DNA from: Actinocrinis puniceicyclus
GTDB taxonomy: Bacteria; Actinomycetota; Actinomycetes; Streptomycetales; Catenulisporaceae
Assembly (NCBI RefSeq): GCF_018283645.1
Contig: NZ_JAGSXH010000004.1
Location: 55,312 to 119,311, forward strand
Length of the DNA stretch: 64,000 nucleotides
Direction of reading: 5' to 3'
The notes beneath the pieces were generated by a model. The model saw nothing but the letters and a program-made list of their open reading frames with translations. It was not told where the DNA came from and searched no databases. Positions 30,646-41,943 of the stretch are shown here, in pieces; positions within the stretch are counted from its first letter, which is position 1, and every line of letters starts with the position of its first letter. The position numbers and the translations under genes are program-made.

Positions 30646-30698
30646 CCGCCCCGCCCCCGGACCGATCAGGCCGACGCCGATCGGTCCGTTCGGGGCGG
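30646..30698 (+). terminator. Terminator hairpin after helD
   Basis: Inner stem GGACCGATC (30659-30667) pairs with 30679-30687, and an outer CCGCCCC (30646-30652) pairs with 30692-30698. It is in the 337-base gap before ccr. The rest of this gap holds the ccr control region, and no gene is seen. Confidence 0.65.
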
Positions 30699-30838
30699 CC
30701 GGCGGCGGATCCCGGATCCGGCCCGACGCCTCCGGCCACGTCCCGGTCCCGGCCACGGTGCCAGGTCCCGCGCTGTGATCCGCACCACCCCGACTGTGTG
30801 GCGCACCCATCTAGCCAACGGCGGCGGTCGGCGGCATA

Positions 30839-30854
30839 GTTACTCGCAAGTAAC
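30839..30854 (+). promoter_or_regulatory. Putative operator upstream of ccr, shared with ecm
   Basis: GTTACT-CGCA-AGTAAC is a perfect 6-4-6 inverted repeat 108 bases before the ccr start. A near copy stands before ecm (53136-53151), in the same orientation relative to that gene: TAGTTACTCGC followed by A or C and AGTAA is common to both. The pattern is typical of TetR-type acyl-CoA metabolism repressors. The regulator is not in the window. Confidence 0.7.
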
Positions 30855-30961
30855 ACATCGCTGTCAGCCGACGGCCACAAAACCCCGTTACATGCCGGTC
30901 CGAGTACACCTACGCACAGCACACGACGCTCACGCGACCATCCAGTTGGAGGCCGACCCCC

Positions 30962-32353
30962 ATGAGCACGATCAACCCAGCTCCCGCATCCACGTGCGCA
31001 CCTTCCTCCCCGCAGCTCAAAGCGATCCTCGACGCGATCAACGCCGGGGACACCGCGCCGGAGGCCTTCGCCGCACTGCCCCTGCCCGAGGCATACCGGG
31101 CGGTCACGGTGCACGCGGACGAGACCGCGATGTTCGAGGGCCTGGCCACCCGGGAGAAGGACCCCCGCGCCGCCCTGCACGTCGAGGACGTGCCGCTGCC
31201 GGAGCTGGGCCCCGGCGAGGCCCTGGTCGCGGTGATGGCCAGCGCGATCAACTACAACACCGTGTGGACCTCGATCTTCGAGCCGGTGCCGACCTTCGCC
31301 TTCCTGCGCAAGTACGGCAGGCTGTCCGCCCTGACCAAGCGGCACGACCTGCCGTACCACGTCATCGGTTCCGACCTGGCCGGCGTGGTGCTGCGCACCG
31401 GGGCCGGAGTGAACAAGTGGCGGCCCGGCGACGAGGTGGTCGCGCACTGCCTGTCCGTGGAACTGGAGGACGCCGCCGGGCACGACGACACCATGCTCGA
31501 CCCGGAGCAGCGCATCTGGGGCTTCGAGACCAACTTCGGCGGCCTGGCCGAGGTCGCGCTGGTCAAGACGAACCAGCTGATGCCCAAGCCGGCGCACCTG
31601 ACCTGGGAGGAGGCGGCCAGTCCGGGGCTGGTGAACTCGACCGCGTACCGGCAGCTGGTCTCGCGCAACGGCGCCGGGATGAAGCAGGGCGACGTGGTCC
31701 TCATCTGGGGCGCGTCGGGCGGCCTGGGATCCTACGCGACGCAGTTCGCGCTGAACGGCGGCGCGATCCCGGTGTGTGTGGTCTCCTCCCCGCAGAAAGC
31801 CGAGATCTGCCGCGCGATGGGCGCCGAGCTGATCATCGACCGCAGCGCTGAGGGCTACCGGTTCTGGAGCGACGAGACGACGCAGAACCCGAAGGAATGG
31901 CAGCGCTTCGGCGCCCGCATCCGCGAGCTGACCGGAGGCGAGGACCCTGACATCGTGTTCGAACACCCGGGCCGGGAGACCTTCGGCGCCTCGGTTTACG
32001 TGGCGCGGCGCGGCGGCACGATCGTCACCTGCGCCTCGACGAGCGGCTTCCAGCACGAGTACGACAACCGCTACCTCTGGATGAACCTCAAGCGGATCAT
32101 CGGCTCGCACTTCGCGAACTACCGCGAGGCGTGGGAGGCCAATCGGCTGGTGCAGAAGGGCCGCATCCACCCGACGCTCTCCCGCACCTACCCGCTGGCC
32201 GACGCCGGTCAGGCGGCCTTCGACGTTCATCGGAATCTGCATCAGGGCAAAGTGGGCGTACTGTGTCTAGCACCAGAGGAAGGGCTGGGGGTGCGTGACA
32301 GCGCACTGCGGGAGCGGCACCGGAGCGCGATCGAACGCTTTCGTAACGTCTAA
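30962..32353 (+). CDS. ccr: Crotonyl-CoA carboxylase/reductase Ccr
   Basis: Ccr reductively carboxylates crotonyl-CoA to ethylmalonyl-CoA with NADPH and CO2. It is the key enzyme of the ethylmalonyl-CoA pathway and also a source of polyketide extender units. The 463-residue medium-chain reductase shows the family head (AILDAINAGDTAPEAFAALP), SAINYNTVW, HVIGSDLAGVV and the Rossmann segment WGASGGLGSYATQFA. ATG follows GGAGG. It stands alone between helD and scy, not beside ecm as in Streptomyces, yet shares an operator with ecm, the next carbon-flow step after the epimerase. Confidence 0.96.
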   Translation: MSTINPAPASTCAPSSPQLKAILDAINAGDTAPEAFAALPLPEAYRAVTVHADETAMFEGLATREKDPRAALHVEDVPLPELGPGEALVAVMASAINYNTVWTSIFEPVPTFAFLRKYGRLSALTKRHDLPYHVIGSDLAGVVLRTGAGVNKWRPGDEVVAHCLSVELEDAAGHDDTMLDPEQRIWGFETNFGGLAEVALVKTNQLMPKPAHLTWEEAASPGLVNSTAYRQLVSRNGAGMKQGDVVLIWGASGGLGSYATQFALNGGAIPVCVVSSPQKAEICRAMGAELIIDRSAEGYRFWSDETTQNPKEWQRFGARIRELTGGEDPDIVFEHPGRETFGASVYVARRGGTIVTCASTSGFQHEYDNRYLWMNLKRIIGSHFANYREAWEANRLVQKGRIHPTLSRTYPLADAGQAAFDVHRNLHQGKVGVLCLAPEEGLGVRDSALRERHRSAIERFRNV

Positions 32354-32372
32354 GGCTCCCCGGCCCGGAATC

Positions 32373-32390
32373 TGACAGGATTGTCTGTCA
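32373..32390 (+). promoter_or_regulatory. Inverted repeat overlapping the scy start codon
   Basis: TGACAG-GATTGT-CTGTCA, a 6-6-6 dyad, ends on the A of the scy ATG and includes the AGGA ribosome site. It could hide the start in a hairpin or be a protein-binding site. Confidence 0.45.
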
Positions 32391-35300
32391 TGGGATATGG
32401 GCGCGTGGACGAGCGAACCGGTTATGGTTCCCGCCCTCCCCACGACGCCTCCGGTGACGTACGGTTCCAGGAGTACTACACGGCGCAGTCGGACGAATCC
32501 GGCTACGCCGACCCGGACCCGCGCAGGGTCTGGGAGCCGGGCCGGGATGAGTCGACTCCGCACTCGCCGGGCAGGCGCGGTAAGACGGCCGACCGCGGCA
32601 CCGGTCGGCCGCGCGACGACTGGGAGCAGGCGGGTCCCGAGCAGAGTATGCGCAGCTATGACCGGTACGAGGTCGAAGCGCACCTCGACGAGCTCGAAGC
32701 GTACCTGGAACGGGTGCGCAGCGAGCGCGACGAGGCTATAGCGCACGGGGAGGACCTCGGGTACCAGGTCGAGGTGCTGCGCTCGAAGCTGCACGAGCTG
32801 CGCCGCAACGGCGCCGGGGCGAACTACGGCAACATCTCCGGCCAGGTAGACCAGATGCTGCGCAGCGCGCAAGCGCAGGCCGACCAGGTGCGCGCGCAGG
32901 CCCAGCAGGATGCGCAGCGCTTCCAGGCCGATTTCGAGCAGCGCCGCCGGGTGCTGGAGGCGGAGCTTGCCGAGCGCAGGCAGCGCGGCGAGGCCGAGGT
33001 GAACGAGACCGTCGCCTGGGCCGAGCGGGTGCGCAGCGAGACCGAGCACATGCGCCGGCAGGCCGCCGAGCAGGCCCGCACGCAGATCGAGTCGGAGCTG
33101 CGGCAGCTGCGCGAGCAGGCCGCGAACGAGGTGCGGCAGGCGCAGGAGTACGCCCAGCAGATGCGCGCCTCGCTCCAGGCCGAGGCGCAGCAGACCGCGA
33201 CCGCGGCACGCAGCCATGCCGACCAGGTCGTGGCGAAGGCCAACGCCGAGGCGCAGCGCGTCCTCGCGGAGGCGCAGGCGGCGGCCGAGGCGGCGACGAC
33301 CCGCGCGGCCAAGCACGAGCGGGACGCCGCGGAGCAGGCCGGTTCGGCGTCGACCAGCGCGCAGAAGCTGATGACGATGGCGCAGACCGAGGCCCAACGG
33401 GTCCGGTCCGAGGCCGCGGCGCTGGCCGAGCAGCTCAAGGCGGACGCGGAAGCCGAGGCCGGCCGGGTACGGTCCGAGGCCGCCGCGAACGCGGCGCAGA
33501 CCGTCGCGGAGGCCACCGCGGCCGCGAACGCGCAGCGCGAGCAGGCCGCGCAGCAGGCCGCCGAAGCGGAGCAGAAGGCCGCGCAGACCCTGGAGAAGGC
33601 CACGGCGACGGCGCAGAAACTGATCGCCGACGCCACCGACCAGACCCGCCGGCACGACGAGAGCGTGCGGGCCGAGGTCGCGGCGCTGCGGGAGCAGGCC
33701 GACAACCTGCACGGCGAAGCAAAGCGGCTGCACGAGGAAGCGGCCGGAGCGCACGGCGTCGCCACCGAGGCCGCCCGGAAGATCACCGATGCCGCCCAGG
33801 CCGCCGCCGAACAGCACCGCGCGCAGGTCGAGGCGGAAGCGGCGCAGCACCGGGAGAATGCCGAGGCGCAGGCCGCCAGGCTGCGCGCGGACGCCGCGGG
33901 CGAGGCGCAGCGGCTGCGCGGCGAGGCGACCAGCATCCGCGACGACGCGGCCGCGGCCGCGGAACGGCTGCGCGCCGAAACCACGGCGCAGGCGGAAGAT
34001 CTGCGCGCGGCGGCCCAAGCGCACGCCCAGCGAGTGCGGGCCGAGGCCGACCAGCTCAAGGCGGAGGCCGACCGGGCGGCGCAGCAGACCCGGCAGCAGA
34101 GCCTCGCCGAGGCGCAGGAGACGGTCGGCCGGGCCCGTGCCGAGGCTGAGGAGGCGCTGGGGCGCGCCCGGGCCGAGGCTGAGGCCGCGCTCGCCACGGC
34201 CCGCTCCGAGGCCCAGCAGACGGCGCAGCGCGCCGCGGAGGCGGCTGAGCAGCTCACGGCCCGAGCGGTCGCGGAAGCGGAGCAGACGGCGCAGCGGGCC
34301 GCCGCGGACGCGCGGGAGGTCGAGGCACGGGCCGCGGCCGCCGCCGGGGAGAGCGCCGCGCGCGCCGCCGCCGAGGCCGACAAGGTGCGCGCCCGGGCCG
34401 GCGCCGAGGCGGAGAAGCTGCGGCTGGACACCGAGGCCGGTGTCGAGGCGATGCGCAACGCGGCCCGGGCCGAGATCGCCCAGTTCAAGCAGAAGAACGA
34501 GGCGCGGATCGCGGACCTGGAGGCGCAGGCCGCCCGGGACGCCGACGCCGCGAGGCAGGCCGCCCGGGACGAGGCCGAGCGCACCCTCGCCGAGGCCGGG
34601 GCTCAGGCTTCGAAGTCCCTGGCCGAGGCGCGCGCCGAGGCGGACTCGGTGCGCAAGGCGGTCGAGGGCCTGATCGACAAGGCCCAGCAGGAGGCCGCGA
34701 CCACCCGCGCCGAGGCCGAGTCCGCCGCGCTCTCGCTGCGTCAGCAGGCCGAGAAGGCGCTGGTGGACGCCCGCGCGGACGCCGAAAGGCTGCTGGCCGC
34801 AGCCCGGGACGAGGCCGCCGGCACTCGGGCCGAGGCACAGTCCGCCGCGAACGCGCTGGGCCGGCAGGCCGACCAGGCGCTCACCGACGCCCGCGGCGAA
34901 GCCGAGAGGCTGCTGGCCGAAGCCCGCGAGGACGCCGCCCGGCGCCGCTCCGACGCCGAGAGGGACGCGGGCCGGATCCGGGCCGACGCCGCCGAACTGG
35001 CCGCGAAGGCGAAGGCCGCGGCGCAGCGGCTCACCGAGGAGACCGCGGCGCAGAGCGCGCAGGCGGTCCAGGCCGCCAAGGACGAGGTGGCCGCGATCCG
35101 CTCCAGCGCCGACGGCGTGCTGGACCGCGCGAAGGCGGAGGCGAGCGCGCTGCTCACCGAGGCGCGCACGAAGGCCGACGCCATGCTCACCGCCGGACGC
35201 GGCGAGTCCGAGCGGGTGCGCGCGGAGGCGGCCGAGGTCGCCCAGCGGCTGCGCGACGAGGCCGGCGCGGTCGCCGAGCAGGCCCGCAGGGACGCCGCGG

Positions 35301-36097
35301 AGCGGCTGGCCAAGGCCGCGCGGGAAGCGGACATGCTGGTGGCCACCGCGCGCGAAGAGGCCGGCAAACTCGCCCGCGGTTCCAAGGACCAGGCCGAACA
35401 GTTGGTCGCCAGGGCCCGTGCGGAGGCGGACTCGATCACCGCGGCGGCCCGCGCCGAGGTGGACCGCATCCGCAAGGAAGCGCAGGGCGTCACCGAGCGG
35501 GCGCGGGCCGACGCGAGCGCGGCCACCTCGGCGGCGCAGGCGGAGGCCGCGCGCGTCCGGGCCGACGCCACCTCGCAGGCCGAGCGCGCCCGCGCGGCGG
35601 CCGCCGCCGAGGCCGACCAGACCACCAGCGCCGCCCGCAGGCAGGCCTCCGAGACGCTGCAAAGCGCCGCCAAACGCGCCGACGAACTGGTCACCGAGGC
35701 CCGCAACCAGCTGCAGAAAGCCACCACCGAGGCGACGAAGATCGCCACGGACGCGCAGGCGGGCGCGGACGCCCTGCGCTCGAAGGTCGCCGAGCAGGTC
35801 GCCACGGCGCAGCGCGAGGCGCAGCGTGTACGCAGCGAGGCGGCGCGCGACGCCGAGACGCTCAAGGCGGCGGCGGACAAGGCCGCGGAGGCCGTCGTGG
35901 CGAAGGCGCGCGCGAAGGCGGAGACACTGATGGGCGAGGCGCGCCGGGAGGTCGAGGCGCTGCAGATCCGCCGCGAGGAGATCAAGGCGGAGATGAGCCG
36001 GGTCCAAGGCGTGCTCGACGCGCTGGCCGGCCCGATCGTCAAACCTCAGGCGCAGCCCCCGGCCGCTTCGAAGCCGTCCGGAGACACGTCCCGATGA
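32390..36097 (+). CDS. scy: Polarity scaffold coiled-coil protein Scy
   Basis: Scy organises the tip-growth machinery with DivIVA and FilP in filamentous actinomycetes. The 1235-residue protein starts with a charged, disordered 90 residues, then a short coiled coil (YEVEAHLDELEAYLERVRSE) and about 1080 residues of Ala/Glu/Arg-rich coiled coil with repeated AEAER/RAEAE phrases. S. coelicolor Scy and FilP have been reported to have an unusual 51-residue periodicity, and the repeat here looks compatible. It ends in an MSRVQGVLDALAG-type tail. It is adjacent to filP as in Streptomyces. High Ala and Arg content keeps the opposite strand open too, but that frame is a shadow. Confidence 0.93.
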   Translation: MGYGRVDERTGYGSRPPHDASGDVRFQEYYTAQSDESGYADPDPRRVWEPGRDESTPHSPGRRGKTADRGTGRPRDDWEQAGPEQSMRSYDRYEVEAHLDELEAYLERVRSERDEAIAHGEDLGYQVEVLRSKLHELRRNGAGANYGNISGQVDQMLRSAQAQADQVRAQAQQDAQRFQADFEQRRRVLEAELAERRQRGEAEVNETVAWAERVRSETEHMRRQAAEQARTQIESELRQLREQAANEVRQAQEYAQQMRASLQAEAQQTATAARSHADQVVAKANAEAQRVLAEAQAAAEAATTRAAKHERDAAEQAGSASTSAQKLMTMAQTEAQRVRSEAAALAEQLKADAEAEAGRVRSEAAANAAQTVAEATAAANAQREQAAQQAAEAEQKAAQTLEKATATAQKLIADATDQTRRHDESVRAEVAALREQADNLHGEAKRLHEEAAGAHGVATEAARKITDAAQAAAEQHRAQVEAEAAQHRENAEAQAARLRADAAGEAQRLRGEATSIRDDAAAAAERLRAETTAQAEDLRAAAQAHAQRVRAEADQLKAEADRAAQQTRQQSLAEAQETVGRARAEAEEALGRARAEAEAALATARSEAQQTAQRAAEAAEQLTARAVAEAEQTAQRAAADAREVEARAAAAAGESAARAAAEADKVRARAGAEAEKLRLDTEAGVEAMRNAARAEIAQFKQKNEARIADLEAQAARDADAARQAARDEAERTLAEAGAQASKSLAEARAEADSVRKAVEGLIDKAQQEAATTRAEAESAALSLRQQAEKALVDARADAERLLAAARDEAAGTRAEAQSAANALGRQADQALTDARGEAERLLAEAREDAARRRSDAERDAGRIRADAAELAAKAKAAAQRLTEETAAQSAQAVQAAKDEVAAIRSSADGVLDRAKAEASALLTEARTKADAMLTAGRGESERVRAEAAEVAQRLRDEAGAVAEQARRDAAERLAKAAREADMLVATAREEAGKLARGSKDQAEQLVARARAEADSITAAARAEVDRIRKEAQGVTERARADASAATSAAQAEAARVRADATSQAERARAAAAAEADQTTSAARRQASETLQSAAKRADELVTEARNQLQKATTEATKIATDAQAGADALRSKVAEQVATAQREAQRVRSEAARDAETLKAAADKAAEAVVAKARAKAETLMGEARREVEALQIRREEIKAEMSRVQGVLDALAGPIVKPQAQPPAASKPSGDTSR

Positions 36098-36592
36098 GTC
36101 GGCGCTCAGCGCTGAACCGGGCGTCGCCTACCCATACGCGCAGCGGCTCTCACCCACGGCACACAGGCGCTTCGTGGCGAACACGCACGCGATGAATCAG
36201 GGTTCGTTGCGTCACACATGCCCCACGCGCTCTCGGCGGATCGGTGCCGTTCGCAGAAAAACCCCCGCGATGCCTGCCGATCCGGCACGCTCAGCGGTTA
36301 GGGTGATGACGCTAAGGGAGCGGCCCATCCCGTTGCGGTCCGGCGGTGCGGCCGGAGTCGCATCGCGGCGGCTTCGCGGCCCGGGACGGAAAGGACGCTC
36401 CGATGCGGCCACCCCGTCGGGCGATGGCTACCGCCAATCCGTTTGAGCCGGCCCGGCGCCCGCCGGAAACGTGCCAGGATTCGGTATCGGCACGATCCCG
36501 GCCCGGCGGACCGCTTCGCGTAGGCGCGGAGCGCCTACGCGGACCCCAGCACGGCCCCACCGACCTCGACGGTCATCAGGAGATTGAAGAAG
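36098..36592. other. Noncoding region between scy and filP
   Basis: No gene is convincing in this 495-base gap. It contains a perfect 11-bp hairpin (36517-36527 with 36531-36541, loop GGA) about 50 bases before the filP start. This could be a terminator for scy read-through, a leader structure or a regulatory site. The filP promoter must lie here if filP is transcribed separately. Confidence 0.7.
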
Positions 36593-37540
36593 ATGAGCGA
36601 GACCACATCGCCCCTCGGTCTGGAGATCGTTCGCAAGGGTTATGACATCCCGCAGACGAACGACCGGATCACGAAGCTCACCGCCGAGCGCGACGGCGCG
36701 ATCAACCGGGTGACCGCGCTGGAGAAGCGGATCGAGGAGTTGCACCTGGAGAACCAGTCGATCCAGGCGCAGATGGGCGACTCGGAGCCCTCGTACGCCG
36801 GGCTCGGCGCTCGGGTGGAGAAGATCCTGCGGCTTGCCGAGGAGGAGGCCAAGGACCTGCGCGAGGAAGCCCGCCGGGCCGCGGACCAGCATCGGGAGCT
36901 GGCCGAGCAGGCGGCGGGGCAGGTGCGCGCGGACGCCGAGGCGTACGCCAAGGAAAGCCGGGCCAAGGCCGAGGCCGAGGGCATCCGCCTCAACGAGAAG
37001 GCCAAGGACGAGGCGAACCAGATCCGCGCGGAGGCCGCGAAGGACGCGGCGGCCAAGCGGGCCGAGGCCGAGGCGCACTACGAGGACATCCGGGCCTCGG
37101 CGGCGGCGGCGGCCACCGACTTCGAGACCAAGCTGGCCAAGCGGCGCGAGCAGTCCGAGCGCGACCTGGCCGCCCGCCAGGCGAAGGCGGAGAAGCACCT
37201 GGCCGAGGTGGAGACCCGCAGCGAGCAGATCCGCCTGGAGGCGGAGAAGATGCGCACCGACGCCGAGCGGCGCGCCCGCCAGACCATCGAGACGGCGCAG
37301 CGCCAGGCCGACGACATCGTGGCCGACGCGCGGGCGAAGACGGACCGGATCCGCTCGGAGGCCGAGCGGGAACTGGCCGCCCTCACCCACCGGCGCGACT
37401 CGATCAACGCTCAGCTGCACAACGTGCGCGAGATGCTGGCCACTCTCACCGGTGGGGCGGTCGGCGGCGCGCTGGCGGGGCTCAACCTGGACAGCGACAA
37501 GTCGGACGACAACTCCGCGGTCCCGGCGCAGGGTCGGTAA
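36593..37540 (+). CDS. filP: Intermediate-filament-like protein FilP
   Basis: FilP assembles into filaments behind hyphal tips and gives stiffness to the cell in Streptomyces. The 315-residue protein has the typical head (LGLEIVRKGYD), a block nearly identical in type to Streptomyces FilP (PSYAGLGARVEKILRLAEEE), a long coiled coil, and the conserved end RRDSINAQLHNVREMLATLT. ATG 36593 has AGGAG nine bases upstream. TTG 36584 is weaker. It follows scy with a 495-base gap. A strong hairpin lies just after its stop. Confidence 0.95.
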   Translation: MSETTSPLGLEIVRKGYDIPQTNDRITKLTAERDGAINRVTALEKRIEELHLENQSIQAQMGDSEPSYAGLGARVEKILRLAEEEAKDLREEARRAADQHRELAEQAAGQVRADAEAYAKESRAKAEAEGIRLNEKAKDEANQIRAEAAKDAAAKRAEAEAHYEDIRASAAAAATDFETKLAKRREQSERDLAARQAKAEKHLAEVETRSEQIRLEAEKMRTDAERRARQTIETAQRQADDIVADARAKTDRIRSEAERELAALTHRRDSINAQLHNVREMLATLTGGAVGGALAGLNLDSDKSDDNSAVPAQGR

Positions 37541-37583
37541 CCGCGCCGCAGCCGCAACAGCAGCAGGCACAGCCCGCGCGTTC

Positions 37584-37618
37584 CCGCGGCCGAACGCCAC
37601 GCAGGCGTTCGGCCGCGG
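37584..37618 (+). terminator. Terminator hairpin after filP
   Basis: A perfect 15-bp stem (37584-37598 with 37604-37618) and a five-base loop begin 44 bases after the filP stop. Confidence 0.8.
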
Positions 37619-37646
37619 CCGTACGGGCAGTGGCAGAATCCCGGGT

Positions 37647-38813
37647 ATGGCTGTCGAGGAAGCGTCCGACGTGACCGAGCGGACCGACGCGGCCGAGTCC
37701 GGGTCCGCCTTGACGGACGGCCCCGCTGACGCGGCGTCAGCCGACGTCGAAGCCCCCGCCGCGGCCTCACGCCGCCCCGGCCGGCCGCTGCGCCGCTCGC
37801 ACCCGTACTACGTCGGGTTCGTCGGCGGCCTCGGCCTGATCCTGGCCTACTACCTCGCGCAGGCGCTGGTCTCGCTGACCGGCGTGCTGGTGCTGATCGT
37901 GGTCGCCCTCTTCCTCGCGGTCGGCCTGAACCCCTTCGTGGAGCGCCTGACCGCGCGCGGCCTGCAGCGACGCTGGGCCGTGCTGATCGTCGCGGGCACC
38001 TGCCTGCTGCTGTTCGCCGGTTTCGTCGCCGCGATCGCACAGCCGCTGGCCGATCAGACCTCCAGCCTGATCGCCTCGCTGCCGCAGCACCTGGAACGTT
38101 TCGGCCGCAACGCCACCGTGCGCCGCTTCGACGCGAAGTACGGCGTCGTCGGGCGCCTGCAGAACCTGATCTCGCAGGCGGACACCGCGAAGATGATCGC
38201 CGGCGGCATCCTCGGCTTCGGGGAGTTCCTGATCTCCTCGGTGTTCAAGGCGTTCACGGTGCTGGTGATGACGATCTACTTCCTCGGTTCGCTGCCCGCG
38301 ATCAAGCACTCCACCTACCAGCTCGTGCCCGCCTCGCGGCGCCCGCGCGTGGGAGCGCTGGCCGACGGCGTGCTCGCGCGCATCGGCGGCTACGTCTCGG
38401 GGGCGGTGACCGTGGCGGGGCTCGCGGGCCTGGCCGCCTACCTGATGCTGGCCGTGCTGAACGTGCCGTACATGCTGCCGCTGGCACTGCTGATCGCGCT
38501 GACGGATTTCGTGCCGATGGTCGGCGCGACGATAGGGGCGCTGATCGTCACACTCGTGGTGCTGTTCGACTCCCCGGTCAAGGCCGTGGTCGCGGCGATC
38601 TTCTTCGTCGTGTACCAGCAGTTCGAGAACTTCGTGATCTACCCGAGGGTGATGGCCCGCTCGGTGGACGTACCGCCCATGATCGCCGTGATAGCCGCCC
38701 TGATCGGGGCGGCGCTGCTGGGTGTGGTCGGTGCGCTGCTGGCGATCCCGCTGTCCGCGGGCCTGAGCTACATCGTGCGCGAGGTGCTGCTGCCGCGGCA
38801 GGACCGATCGTGA
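37647..38813 (+). CDS. AI-2E family (UPF0118) membrane transporter
   Basis: A 388-residue inner-membrane protein with about eight helices. The first 45 residues are acidic and disordered. Family marks are PFVERLTARGLQRRWAVLIV in the N-terminal half, ALTDFVPMVGATIGAL, and FENFVIYPRVM near the end. The family is named for autoinducer-2 export, but members also carry Na+ or other ions, so the substrate is unknown. The ATG is 28 bases after the filP hairpin without a clear ribosome site and with a -10-like CAGAAT close by, so it may be leaderless. Confidence 0.88.
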   Translation: MAVEEASDVTERTDAAESGSALTDGPADAASADVEAPAAASRRPGRPLRRSHPYYVGFVGGLGLILAYYLAQALVSLTGVLVLIVVALFLAVGLNPFVERLTARGLQRRWAVLIVAGTCLLLFAGFVAAIAQPLADQTSSLIASLPQHLERFGRNATVRRFDAKYGVVGRLQNLISQADTAKMIAGGILGFGEFLISSVFKAFTVLVMTIYFLGSLPAIKHSTYQLVPASRRPRVGALADGVLARIGGYVSGAVTVAGLAGLAAYLMLAVLNVPYMLPLALLIALTDFVPMVGATIGALIVTLVVLFDSPVKAVVAAIFFVVYQQFENFVIYPRVMARSVDVPPMIAVIAALIGAALLGVVGALLAIPLSAGLSYIVREVLLPRQDRS

Positions 38814-38828
38814 GCAGCCTGACCGACG

Positions 38829-38866
38829 GGCGGCGGACCGGGAGCGGATGCGCCCGGTCCGCCGCC
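38829..38866. terminator. Bidirectional terminator hairpin
   Basis: A 14-bp perfect stem (38829-38842 with 38853-38866) separates the convergent AI-2E family gene and the cellulase gene. Confidence 0.82.
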
Positions 38867-38901
38867 GTGTCAGTGCTCTAACTCACGACGATCGCGGCCG
38901 C

Positions 38902-40998
<2,097 letters not shown>

Positions 40999-41781
40999 CT
41001 ACGGCCGGCCGGGCGCGTGTGTCCCCATCGGCGCCGCGTACTTCTCGTACGGCCCGTCCCATGAGACCGGCAGCGGCGCCGCGGCCGGGTTGAGCCGGCG
41101 CACGATGTGGTCGAGCACGATGCGCACGTACTTCTCGCCGACCCACAGGTGTTTGGCGCCCTCGACGCCGATCACCTCGGCCTGCGGGATGGGGGCGAAG
41201 CGCTCGCGGGCCTCGGCCGGGCGCAGGTAGTCGTCGAACTGCGGCACCAGCACGGTCACCGGCTTGCCGGACTCGCCCCAGGCCTTCAGATCCTCGGCTT
41301 GAGCGCGGTGCAGCGGCGGGGAGAGCAGGATCGCGCCGAGCACGTCCGGCTCGCAGCCGTACTTGAGCACCAGTTCGGTGCCGAAGGACCAGCCCAGCGC
41401 CCACAGGTTCGGCAGGTGCAGGCCGAGGTCGTTGAGGCCCTCGGCGAACTCGAAGGCCGCGGCCACGTCGAAGCGCTCTGTCACACCCGCCCCGAACTCG
41501 CCCTCGCTGCGCCCGCGGGCCGAGGCGGTACCGCGGGTGTTGAAGCGCAGCACCGCGAGATCCGCGAGCGCGGGCAGCCGCCAGGCCGCCTTGCGCAGCA
41601 CGTGGCTGTCCATCATCCCCGCGTGCGTGGGCAGCGGGTGGAAGGTGACCAGGGTGGCCACCGGCTCGCGCTCCAGCGGCAGGGCCAGCTCGCCGACGAG
41701 GGTCAGGCCGTCTGCGGTCTTCAGCTCGATCGGCTCGCGACGAGCGGGCAGGATCAGGTGCGCGGTGATTTCGGTAGCCAT
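40999..41781 (-). CDS. Alpha/beta hydrolase
   Basis: A 260-residue serine hydrolase. The nucleophile elbow is GWSFGTE (Ser inside G-x-S-x-G), preceded by the FHPLPTHAG oxyanion region. An acidic candidate is in PQFDDYLRP and the His is in EGAKHLWVG. The sequence resembles the CocE/dienelactone-like hydrolases found near nucS and ABC genes in actinobacteria. The ATG at 41781 is preceded by AAGGTGG. The gene is divergent from an ABC ATPase gene. The substrate is unknown. Confidence 0.85.
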   Translation of the reverse strand: MATEITAHLILPARREPIELKTADGLTLVGELALPLEREPVATLVTFHPLPTHAGMMDSHVLRKAAWRLPALADLAVLRFNTRGTASARGRSEGEFGAGVTERFDVAAAFEFAEGLNDLGLHLPNLWALGWSFGTELVLKYGCEPDVLGAILLSPPLHRAQAEDLKAWGESGKPVTVLVPQFDDYLRPAEARERFAPIPQAEVIGVEGAKHLWVGEKYVRIVLDHIVRRLNPAAAPLPVSWDGPYEKYAAPMGTHAPGRP

Positions 41782-41943
41782 TTCGATATCCACCTTAAGG
41801 GTGGGTCCACCTGGAGTCGTAGGACGGTGCCGCGCAAAGACCGTCCCGTGGGTGGACGAGGTGCGGCACGCGCCGCCGATACGGTGTCGCAAGTCTGCTA
41901 CGGACGACTATCCACGGTTCTGAACTACACGAGGGATTTCCAG

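Noticed and set aside
32267..36007. Minus-strand open frame of over 1200 codons opposite scy
   Set aside because: The sense strand encodes a recognisable coiled-coil Scy with a proper start. The antisense product is a Leu/Gly/Arg artefact of the Ala/Glu-rich repeats.
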